The translations under genes and the position numbers were made by a program. A stretch of DNA of 36,962 bases from Bacteroidales bacterium (GTDB lineage: Bacteria > Bacteroidota > Bacteroidia > Bacteroidales > UBA10428). Below are positions 27,527 through 35,974 of the stretch, in pieces (the first letter of the stretch is position 1; the number at the start of each line of letters is the position of its first letter). Below the pieces are notes generated by a model. That model made no database searches. It worked only from the letters and a program-made list of their open reading frames with translations, and was not told where the DNA came from. The stretch spans positions 1 to 36,962 of the forward strand of contig JAFGRC010000103.1 in NCBI GenBank assembly GCA_016935355.1, written 5' to 3'.

Positions 27527-27942
27527 ACACGGCGCTTATTATAGCAGGAACGCTCTTACTGGTTTTACTGGGATATGGAATATATAATTTCCGGAAATTC
27601 AAAAACATGGAGGACGTTGCTCCAAGCGAAAGGATCAGAATATTAAGCGATAAAAGCTTTCAACACCAGATTAAAAAGGGAGTATCACTTGTCGATTTCT
27701 GGGCTTCATGGTGCGTACCCTGCAAAATGATGTCACCTGTATTGAACGATGTTGCTGAAGAACTGGATGGAAGTGCGAATGTCTGTAAACTCAATGTTGA
27801 ACAATATCCGAATATAAGTTCCAGATATCATATAAAAGGAATTCCAACCATGGTATTGTTCAGGGATGGAATAGAGGTCAACCGTTTTGCAGGTATTAAA
27901 TCAAAAGAATTTCTGATCAAACAAATAAATTTATTAATTTAG
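27523..27942 (+). CDS. Membrane-anchored thioredoxin
   Basis: 139 aa; N-terminal TM segment (ALIIAGTLLLVLLGYGIY) then Trx with SLVDFWASWCVPCKMMSPVLNDVAEEL...IKGIPTMVLFRDG. Confidence 0.93.
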   Translation: MNTALIIAGTLLLVLLGYGIYNFRKFKNMEDVAPSERIRILSDKSFQHQIKKGVSLVDFWASWCVPCKMMSPVLNDVAEELDGSANVCKLNVEQYPNISSRYHIKGIPTMVLFRDGIEVNRFAGIKSKEFLIKQINLLI

Positions 27943-27949
27943 GTATTTT

Positions 27950-28534
27950 ATGAAAAGTGTACGATCTCATAATGAGCTGATCAATGAAATATCAAAGAAG
28001 CCCCGTTCTTTGCTGTTGTTGTACAAACAGGGTAGCGAACTGAGCAGTTGTGCATTGAAGAACCTTTCCAACATCACGGTAAAAAACGGGGAAGAAATTG
28101 GTATGCTTGCCGCTGATGTTTCCACTGTCCGGGACATTCATCAAGTCTACGGGATAACCACTGTCCCTGCTTTGCTGATTTTCGAAAGGGATCAATTTAT
28201 AAATGTGATCAAGGGCTGTCACGAGAGTGCTTATTATAAAGCACTTGCCGAGAATGCGATTTTTCATTCGCTGTCAAAAGCGTCGGGCAGAACACAAAAA
28301 AGTGTAAAAGTATATTCAACCCCCTCGTGTTCATGGTGCAACACCCTGAAAGTCTATTTAAGAAAACAGGGGATCGCATTTACCGATATCGACATATCAC
28401 GGGATGAACAGGCAGCTCAGGAACTTGTCAGAAGGAGCGGACAGTCGGGTGTTCCACAAACTGAAATTGAAGGACAGATCATTGTCGGGTTTGACCGTAC
28501 TAAAATCAACAATGCTCTGGGTATTAACGGATAA
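27950..28534 (+). CDS. Thioredoxin-like (degenerate) + glutaredoxin fusion
   Basis: 194 aa; N-terminal Trx-like LLLLYKQGSELSSCALKNL...VYGITTVPALLIFERDQFINVIKG; C-terminal Grx KVYSTPSCSWCNTLKVYLRKQGIAFTDIDIS...RRSGQSGVPQTEIEGQIIVGFD. Confidence 0.88.
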   Translation: MKSVRSHNELINEISKKPRSLLLLYKQGSELSSCALKNLSNITVKNGEEIGMLAADVSTVRDIHQVYGITTVPALLIFERDQFINVIKGCHESAYYKALAENAIFHSLSKASGRTQKSVKVYSTPSCSWCNTLKVYLRKQGIAFTDIDISRDEQAAQELVRRSGQSGVPQTEIEGQIIVGFDRTKINNALGING

Positions 28535-28555
28535 TGATTATAATATCGAATAAAA

Positions 28556-28840
28556 ATGAAAGAGTTATTACCAGTAAATCAAAACGTAGTGCTCGATATT
28601 ACCGAATCGGGCGAACAAAAAACAGCTTCAGGCATCATTATACCTGATAGCGTAAAGGAAAAACCCAAATTTGCAAAGCTGGTCTGGATGAGCAATATTG
28701 AAAATGCTGAAGTAAAGCCAGGCGATGTGGTTGTATACAAACCATTTTCAGGTACAGAGATTGATTTTGAAAAGAAGAAGTTTTTAATACTTCCTTATGC
28801 GGACATTCTCGCCAAGATCACGGAAACAGAGGAGATTTAG
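28556..28840 (+). CDS. Stand-alone GroES (Cpn10)-like protein
   Basis: 94 aa; LLPVNQNVVLDITESGEQKTASGIIIPDSVKEKPKFAKLVW...VKPGDVVVYKPFSGTEIDFEKKKFLILPYADILAKI matches the Cpn10 layout including the mobile loop. Confidence 0.85.
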   Translation: MKELLPVNQNVVLDITESGEQKTASGIIIPDSVKEKPKFAKLVWMSNIENAEVKPGDVVVYKPFSGTEIDFEKKKFLILPYADILAKITETEEI

Positions 28841-29113
28841 CAAACCTACTGATTTCTATTTTAATACATATCTGAAAACAGGTTTTGAGACAGCCATTGA
28901 CAGCATTTCAAAAGCATTGGAAATGCGGAAGGATTTGGAGTGTAATCAGCTGAATCTTCAGGAAAAATTCAGGGAGTAACTGGGGAGGGAACATTAAAGG
29001 ATATACCTTAAATAACCGGAAGATCTTGCACCGGAAATTACTTAAAAATTACAACGGGTGATCAATAGCTTATAAGACAGCAAAAATCCTTTCAGGTTTT
29101 AGCAAGGTTTTAG

Positions 29114-29144
29114 TTGGCGATTCCGTGACTGTTTTATAATTTCG
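29114..29144 (+). promoter_or_regulatory. Putative Bacteroidota promoter for the MFS gene
   Basis: TTG at 29114-29116 and TAATTTCG (one mismatch to TAnnTTTG) at 29137-29144, 20-bp spacing, just upstream of ATG 29150. Confidence 0.45.
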
Positions 29145-29149
29145 CGGCC

Positions 29150-30544
29150 ATGAATAAATCTGGCTCAGCCGAAAAAGTAAACCGGGGAATTTTGCTGGCT
29201 GTGATCATGCTGTCTTCCTTCTTTAATCCCTTCATGGGATCGGCAGTCAATATTGCGCTTCCTTCCATCGGTAATGAATTGTCCATGAATGCGGTATCGC
29301 TGAGTTGGATCGCCATGGCATTTCTGTTATCCTCTGCCACCATGCTCGTTCCCTTTGGAAAGCTTGCGGATATTATCGGGCGAAGAAAAATGCTGCTATG
29401 GGGCAACCTGTTTTTTGTTGTTGCCACATTTTTATGTTCCCTTTCTTTTTCCGGTACCATGCTTGTAATTTCAAGATTTCTCCAGGGTATGGGAAGTGCT
29501 ATGATGGTGGGTTCAAGTATGGCAATTGTGATTTCTGCGTTTCCACCTGAAATCCGGGGAAGAATAATCGGTTTAAATACTATGGCTGTGTATGTTGGAC
29601 TCTCAGCTGCGCCCTGGCTGGGAGGGATTCTGACCGAGCATCTGGGGTGGAGAAGCATTTTTTATACCAACGGAATTGCAGGATTGTTGGTTATGCTGGG
29701 GATTCTTTTTGGCGTGAGGGCTGAATGGGCTGAAGCAAGAAATGACCGGTTTGATCTGAAAGGATCTGTTATCTATGTTGCATCAATGTTGTCGCTGATG
29801 TATGGTTTTTCAAAATTACCCGGCAATCTGGCGATTATACTTACTGTTGCCGGACTAACCGGAATGGTTTTTTTCGTGATGATCGAGCAACGCATGAATT
29901 TTCCGGTATTAAGCATCAATCTTTTCAGCAACAACCGCATTTTCGCATTTTCGAATCTGGCGGCACTGATCAATTATGCAGCTACCTTTGGAATTACTTT
30001 TGTGTTAAGTCTTTATTTGCAGAACATTAAGGGACTGTCGCCTGCAGATGCCGGTCTCCTGCTCATGACCCAACCCGTCGTGATGGCACTGACCGCATCT
30101 ATATCAGGACGCCTGTCTGACCGGATCGATTCCCAGATCCTTTCATCCGCGGGTATGGCTGTAATTGTGGTGGGACTCCTCTTTATGATATTTTTAAAAT
30201 CCGGCACCCCCGATTTTTACCTGATCATATCCCTGGTCATCCTGGGTTTTGGATTCGGTTTGTTTTCTGCTCCCAATACAAATTCTGTTATGAGTTCAGT
30301 CGAAAAAAAATATCTTGGGATTGCTTCAGCAACACTGGGAACCATGAGGGCAACCGGACAAATGTTCAGTATGGCCATTGCCGCTATGGCCATTCACATT
30401 TTTATCGGTGAGGCACAGATCAACATTCAAAATGTATTACCGTTCATGAAAAGTCTGAAGATCATTTTCCTGATCTTTGCTGCACTTTGCTTTTTTGGCG
30501 TTTTTGCGTCACTTGCAAGAGGGAAGAAAGTGGCTAATTCCTGA
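29150..30544 (+). CDS. MFS transporter (DHA2-like drug/H+ antiporter type)
   Basis: 464 aa, many TM segments; FNPFMGSAVNIALPSIGNEL, PFGKLADIIGRRKMLLWGN, FLQGMGSAMMVGSSMAI, GLSAAPWLGGILTEHLGWRSIFYTN. Confidence 0.92.
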   Translation: MNKSGSAEKVNRGILLAVIMLSSFFNPFMGSAVNIALPSIGNELSMNAVSLSWIAMAFLLSSATMLVPFGKLADIIGRRKMLLWGNLFFVVATFLCSLSFSGTMLVISRFLQGMGSAMMVGSSMAIVISAFPPEIRGRIIGLNTMAVYVGLSAAPWLGGILTEHLGWRSIFYTNGIAGLLVMLGILFGVRAEWAEARNDRFDLKGSVIYVASMLSLMYGFSKLPGNLAIILTVAGLTGMVFFVMIEQRMNFPVLSINLFSNNRIFAFSNLAALINYAATFGITFVLSLYLQNIKGLSPADAGLLLMTQPVVMALTASISGRLSDRIDSQILSSAGMAVIVVGLLFMIFLKSGTPDFYLIISLVILGFGFGLFSAPNTNSVMSSVEKKYLGIASATLGTMRATGQMFSMAIAAMAIHIFIGEAQINIQNVLPFMKSLKIIFLIFAALCFFGVFASLARGKKVANS

Positions 30545-30546
30545 TT

Positions 30547-32196
30547 TTATTTATAAAGATATCTTTTGATACTTCTTTTCGGGGTTTTTACGAATTCCTC
30601 ATCTCGGATCTCAAACCTGGAAACGTTCATATAGCCAGGAATGCTTTTGTTCAGGTCTTTTCGATACTGGTCGAATATTTTGACCAGATCGTCCTGTGAG
30701 ATATTCTCTTTTTCTGTTTTTTCTTTATCGGGGTAAATGAGGGCTACCAGCTTTTCTCCCCTTTGCACAACTACCGATTCGCTCACATAATACATGTTGT
30801 TTATGGGGGCTTCAATTTCCTCGGGATAGATATTACGACCACTGGCGCCGAGTATCAGGCTTTTGCTTCTTCCCTTTATATAAATGAAACCATCCCTGTC
30901 AATCACACCGAGGTCTCCGGTATGCAGCCAGCCTTCATCGTCAATAATCGCTTTGGATGCTTCTTCGTTCTTATAATATCCTGTCATAACGTTTTCCCCG
31001 CGCAGAATGATTTCACCAACGATATTTTGTGTATCCTCAGAATCAATCGTAACTTCAAGCGTGTCTACAGACCTTCCGGATGCTCCCAGCCTGTTTTCCG
31101 TCCAGGGTGCATAACTGATAAGCGGTCCGCATTCTGTCATTCCGTAACCAACTGCAAAAGGGAATTTGATTTTTTTGAAAAAAGCTTCGGCTTCGGGATT
31201 AAAAGCTGCACCACCAATGACCAGTTCAGTGAAATTACCGCCAAATGCCTGCATCAGATTAGCCCTGATCTTTTTATGCAGGACTTTTTTTAACAGTGGG
31301 GTGCCCAGGAGTATTTTCATGTGCCATTTACTGATGACAGGTATCAGCTTTGCTTTATAAATTTTCTCTATAACCAGGGGAACGGATAATATCAGCCGGG
31401 GTTTCACCTCCTGAAAAGCCTGCATGATTACCTGCGGCGATGGTGATTTGGTGAGAATGGTTACATGGCAACCGATAGAAAAAGGGAACAGAAATTCAAA
31501 TGCACAGCCGTAAGTATGCGCGAGCGGCAAAAATGATACAATGCGGTCACCGGGGATAAGCGGCATATTGTTCTGTGCAAATCTGACGTTCGCAGCCAGA
31601 CTGTTATGCTGGAGCATTACCCCCTTGGAAAAGCCGGTAGTTCCTGAAGTATAGCTGATGACAGCAAGTTCATTGTTGCTGACTGAAGGCACTGTGAACT
31701 GTTCGGCATTAAGTCCTTCTGGAAAGTTTTTGGCAAATTCCACATCCAGCTGTTCAATTGCCGGTCTGATCCTTGGCGAAGTGGAATTCAGCAGTCCGAA
31801 TGAGTTTAAAGATATTATCCCCTTTACAGCTGTTAATTTGGAGGGATCAATGTTCTGGTAAATTGAATCAGAACTGAACAACAGTACTGAATCAGAATGG
31901 TTGACAATGGACTGGATGTCCTCCGGCATGAAATCAGGAAGAATCGGAACAATAACAGCCCCGTATGAAGTTACGGCAAGATAAATAACGCACCAGCGGA
32001 CAGAGTTTTTTCCAACCAGGGCAATCTTGTCGCCTTTTTTGATTCCGATGTGGTCAAAAAGCAGGTGGAATTTATAAATATGATTTCCTATTTCTGAATA
32101 GGTCATACTTTCTCCTTTATAATCAGAGAGTGCGGTAATATCCCAGTTCTTTTTTATACTCTCTTTGACATAATCAACAAATCTCTCCTGTATCAT
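30547..32196 (-). CDS. AMP-binding acyl-CoA synthetase/ligase
   Basis: 549 aa; AVISYTSGTTGFSKGVMLQHNSL, FAVGYGMTECGPLISY, GWLHTGDLGVIDRDGFIYIKGRSKSLILGASGRNIYPEEIE. Confidence 0.94.
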   Translation of the reverse strand: MIQERFVDYVKESIKKNWDITALSDYKGESMTYSEIGNHIYKFHLLFDHIGIKKGDKIALVGKNSVRWCVIYLAVTSYGAVIVPILPDFMPEDIQSIVNHSDSVLLFSSDSIYQNIDPSKLTAVKGIISLNSFGLLNSTSPRIRPAIEQLDVEFAKNFPEGLNAEQFTVPSVSNNELAVISYTSGTTGFSKGVMLQHNSLAANVRFAQNNMPLIPGDRIVSFLPLAHTYGCAFEFLFPFSIGCHVTILTKSPSPQVIMQAFQEVKPRLILSVPLVIEKIYKAKLIPVISKWHMKILLGTPLLKKVLHKKIRANLMQAFGGNFTELVIGGAAFNPEAEAFFKKIKFPFAVGYGMTECGPLISYAPWTENRLGASGRSVDTLEVTIDSEDTQNIVGEIILRGENVMTGYYKNEEASKAIIDDEGWLHTGDLGVIDRDGFIYIKGRSKSLILGASGRNIYPEEIEAPINNMYYVSESVVVQRGEKLVALIYPDKEKTEKENISQDDLVKIFDQYRKDLNKSIPGYMNVSRFEIRDEEFVKTPKRSIKRYLYK

Positions 32197-32373
32197 GGCA
32201 AATTGTTTTAGTTAAATCATGCAACGACCATTAAAAACACAATTATATGGGTATGAAACGAGCATGAATATAGTTTGCAGACATGGAGGTTCCATACGAC
32301 CTTTAAAAAAAATTATACGTGTATGAAAGTAATAAATTTATTCATGCGGAGAAACCGATTCCGGAAAAAACAT

Positions 32374-32411
32374 AAAAGAGGCTGTAAGGTTATGTTATGC
32401 CAGCCTCTTTT
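32374..32411 (-). terminator. Intrinsic terminator (stem reads in both directions)
   Basis: Perfect 11-bp stem AAAAGAGGCTG (32374-32384) / CAGCCTCTTTT (32401-32411), 16-nt loop; about 155 nt downstream of the GH3 stop (minus strand). Confidence 0.7.
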
Positions 32412-32566
32412 CTGGTTATCCGTAACAATTCTCCCGGAGCGGGATGCCACGAGGTCTTTACTGAATTGAACAACTTCTGATCCTGAATTACAAAACCGTG
32501 CCCCATGATCCTGCAAAAACCGAATCATGAATTCCGGATCCTGAAAGGTGCACTGGGATCAGGGAT

Positions 32567-34906
32567 TTATTTCTTATACTTTGCCGTTCTGTCATCATTG
32601 ATAACACCTGACCAGTTCAGCCCGAATCCGAAATCATAAGTATTCCCTTCAGTGTCAACATGACATTGCATATCATGCGGTACATCCTCATATTGCTCTT
32701 CAACGACCTTCATGCTAACAGGCATTTGAAGGGGCAGCAGACCGGAAGGTTCCGTATTGCCGGACAATATTTCCAGAATGGCCTGAGCCTGAACTCTGAA
32801 ATTTACCACAATGGCATTTGCTTTATCCTCAAATTCACTGAAAACCATTGGATTGGAAATGCTTATCGATACAATTACCGGTTTGCCTTTCATTTTGGAA
32901 TAAGTATCCAGAACAAGATTCAGATCCGTTGTATTCGAGGATGTAACCGTTTTACCTTTAAAAGTCCTGTTGGTAAAATTCTCCAGAGGGTCACCACCGG
33001 CGATGCTGGGATCACGGGCGAATTCAGCCCTGTAAGGTCCGTATTGAAGACTCATGGGAATATATCCGTTTCTGCCTGCCTGTGCGTCTGCCCTGTTGTA
33101 GCCGCTTCCGGCGGAAGGACTGCTGATCACGACCAGTGCCACATCGGCTTCATCAGGATTGTCCGTTATATTGAAATATTGCCGTGCAATATCCATATTG
33201 ATCGGATCAGTCCAGCTTCCTTCTGCTGCGGAACCTCCAAACATTCCTTGCATTGCGGGGCTGTATCTCTTTGGAATATAAACTGTTGTATTTTGATCAA
33301 GTGGGAGCACGTTATTGCTGTTCTTCAACAGCACGATGGATTTAAGCTGGGCTTCATAACCGGCCTGCATATATTCGGGATTGCCAACCGTACTTTTGGT
33401 TTTTTCAACGTCAAGATAAGGATTTTCAAAAAGGCCAACGCGGAAGATATTTTTAAGCAACCTCACAGCTGATTGTTCCATACGGGCGCGCATAACTGCC
33501 TCGCCGTATTCTGCCACGCCCATGTTGTATGCTTCGATGACCGGACCGGCATCATTGTTGCCGCCAAACTGATCGACTCCGGCCATGATGATCTTGTAAT
33601 GCCTTTCTGCTTCCGTTAGACTCTCGGCACCCCAGGGAGTTGAACCAAATCCATCTATTGCCGTTACGTCATGTGTCACCCCCCAATCGGTGCATACCAC
33701 GCCTTCATAATTGTATGTTCCCCGCAGGAGGTCGTTGATCATATACTTGCTGTATGAATTGCCGACATTCTCATGATACACATCATCCTGATTGTACGAA
33801 ATGGTATAATATGGCATTACTGCTGATGCCATACCTGTCGGGCCTTCCAAATCAAATGCACCATTGACAAAAGGGGTCAACTGCTCAGAAAGGTTATCAC
33901 CTGGATACACAGCGTATTTTCCATAAGCATAATGGGCATCACGGCCGCCTTCACCTGAACCTCCGCCCGGCCAGTGTTTTACCATTGCATTTACACTGCT
34001 ATAACCCCAGCCGGATGCAATTTCGGTTTCTCCGGCAGAAGACTGAAATCCTTCAACATAACCACGTGCCATATCGGCGGCCAATTGCGGATCTTCACCG
34101 AAAGTCCCGCTTACGCGACCCCAGCGGGGTTCCGTTGCAAGGTCAACCTGGGGTGACAGGGCGGTTGATATACCCAGGGCGCGGTATTCAATGGATGCGA
34201 TTTCTCCGAATTTTTTCACAACCGCAGGATCAAAAGTTGCTGCCATACCCAGTGATCCGGGCCACATTGAAATGCTTCCGCCGGCACCTGCATTGAATTC
34301 TGCATCTGCAGTCGTTCCGTGACGCGGATCCGAACTATTATTTGCGGGGATGCCAAATCCAATGCCTTCGCAAAGGGCCTGAGCATTGTTATTCCAGACT
34401 GCAGCTACTTCCGGACTTTCAACCGAGGTGATCAGTACATGTCTCAGGTTGTCATTGGTCAGGAAGTCAATTTGCTGATCGGACAAATCCGATGGCAGTG
34501 CACCACTTTCCGCATAAGGTTGTGCGTTATAGGTCGCTGCACCGAACCTGCCTCCGCCTGCCGGAATAGCCTGATGCGCACTATATAACATTAAACCGGC
34601 AATTTCCTCTATGGAAAGTTTTGATGCGAGGTCGGCAGCACGTTCATCAGCTGATAGTCGCCAGTCTTCATAAACATCAAGTTCTCCGTTTTTATTCAGG
34701 TCTTTGAATGCAAATCCTTTATCGGTAAGCAGACTCACACCTGATGTTGTGGAATACCCGAGTGTCTGGCCATTTTTATTCGTTACGACCCTCAGGGTTT
34801 TCGTGACGGTTTCTTCCCATTTCCTGATTGAACATCCGCTGATGATCATGATCATTACAACGGAAATCAGAACAATTCCCGGAATTTGATTGATTGTTTT
34901 TTTCAT
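32567..34906 (-). CDS. Glycoside hydrolase family 3 lipoprotein (beta-glucosidase-like)
   Basis: 779 aa; lipobox ...MIISGCSIRK; KHWPGGGSGEGGRDAHYAYGKYAVYPG, GVVCTDWGVTHDV nucleophile region, SIVLLKNSNNVLPL, C-terminal YDFGFGL. Confidence 0.94.
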   Translation of the reverse strand: MKKTINQIPGIVLISVVMIMIISGCSIRKWEETVTKTLRVVTNKNGQTLGYSTTSGVSLLTDKGFAFKDLNKNGELDVYEDWRLSADERAADLASKLSIEEIAGLMLYSAHQAIPAGGGRFGAATYNAQPYAESGALPSDLSDQQIDFLTNDNLRHVLITSVESPEVAAVWNNNAQALCEGIGFGIPANNSSDPRHGTTADAEFNAGAGGSISMWPGSLGMAATFDPAVVKKFGEIASIEYRALGISTALSPQVDLATEPRWGRVSGTFGEDPQLAADMARGYVEGFQSSAGETEIASGWGYSSVNAMVKHWPGGGSGEGGRDAHYAYGKYAVYPGDNLSEQLTPFVNGAFDLEGPTGMASAVMPYYTISYNQDDVYHENVGNSYSKYMINDLLRGTYNYEGVVCTDWGVTHDVTAIDGFGSTPWGAESLTEAERHYKIIMAGVDQFGGNNDAGPVIEAYNMGVAEYGEAVMRARMEQSAVRLLKNIFRVGLFENPYLDVEKTKSTVGNPEYMQAGYEAQLKSIVLLKNSNNVLPLDQNTTVYIPKRYSPAMQGMFGGSAAEGSWTDPINMDIARQYFNITDNPDEADVALVVISSPSAGSGYNRADAQAGRNGYIPMSLQYGPYRAEFARDPSIAGGDPLENFTNRTFKGKTVTSSNTTDLNLVLDTYSKMKGKPVIVSISISNPMVFSEFEDKANAIVVNFRVQAQAILEILSGNTEPSGLLPLQMPVSMKVVEEQYEDVPHDMQCHVDTEGNTYDFGFGLNWSGVINDDRTAKYKK

Positions 34907-35130
34907 TGCAGTAAATTTTATATCACAACATTAATAAAACTTTAACGGATTTAAAAATTTGGTTAATCAAAAATGACAGATCCTCAGGTTTTATTTTTTA
35001 CGCGTGCTATAAACGGGGATTGAGCAGGCAGTTGATAAAAAGTGGAAATTAACATTATAAGATAATGCGGACTCGATGAAAGTTTAATAAATTGATCCCT
35101 GATCATAAACGGGTAGGAGCAGGAATAAGG

Positions 35131-35892
35131 ATGATTGAATTATGCGCCCTGGCATCGGGCAGTAACGGGAACTGCTATTATATCGGCAACAGGCATGAGG
35201 CAGTATTGATAGATGCGGGTATTTCGGCAAGAAGGATCATTTCCCGCATGCATCAGCAAAACCTGGATCCGGAAAAGGTAAAAGCAGTGTTCATTTCACA
35301 TGAACATTACGACCATACGAGCGGAGCAAGGGTCCTGAGCAAACGACTGAAGATCCCTGTCTATCTGACTGCAAAAACATATGCTGCCATGTATTCCGTT
35401 CACCGGCCTGACGCACCGGGATTTTTTGAACCCGGTTCCGAAGTGAGCACGGGATCTTTTATCATACATCCGTTCCTGAAAAACCATGATGCTGCAGAAC
35501 CCTGTTCCTTCAGAATAGAATACAACGGATTTAACACAGGGGTGTTGACCGATATAGGAAGTTCTTCAGATCAGGTTGTACATCATCTCAACAGGTGCCA
35601 TGCACTTTTTCTGGAAACAAACTATGATGAGAAAATGCTGTGGGAAGGCTCCTATCCCTGGTTGCTGAAACAAAGGATCGCTTCTGAACGGGGTCACCTG
35701 TCAAATGACCAGGCATTCGAACTGCTGGAAAACCATTCAGGAAGTCAGCTGCAGATGGTATTCCTCAGTCACCTCTCTGCTGCAAACAATACGCCCGAAA
35801 AAGCCATGAACCGTTTCAGGGAGATGGTCAACAAATACAAAATTCTCCCGACTTCCAGATATGCCCCGGGTGAAGTATTCACCATAGCCTGA
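35131..35892 (+). CDS. MBL-fold metallo-hydrolase (YycJ/WalJ-like)
   Basis: MIELCALASGSNGNCYYIGNRHEAVLIDAGISARRI...VFISHEHYDHTSGARVLSKRLKIPVYLTAKT...LTDIGSS...FLETNYDE...RGHLSNDQAFELL. The ORF begins at 35092 but ATG 35131 fits the family better. Confidence 0.9.
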   Translation: MIELCALASGSNGNCYYIGNRHEAVLIDAGISARRIISRMHQQNLDPEKVKAVFISHEHYDHTSGARVLSKRLKIPVYLTAKTYAAMYSVHRPDAPGFFEPGSEVSTGSFIIHPFLKNHDAAEPCSFRIEYNGFNTGVLTDIGSSSDQVVHHLNRCHALFLETNYDEKMLWEGSYPWLLKQRIASERGHLSNDQAFELLENHSGSQLQMVFLSHLSAANNTPEKAMNRFREMVNKYKILPTSRYAPGEVFTIA

Positions 35893-35974
35893 GAACTTTG
35901 GCACCTCTGATCCTCAGGTTTTTCTTTCTTTTTAATACCCATACCCGGATAAAGTGACATAAATGTGGTTAAAG

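Noticed and set aside
30763-31293. 176-aa plus-strand ORF opposite the AMP-binding ligase
   Set aside because: Antisense to a well-supported ligase; no motif.
32660-33472. 270-aa plus-strand ORF inside the GH3 gene
   Set aside because: Antisense shadow of a well-supported GH3 coding sequence; no recognisable motif.
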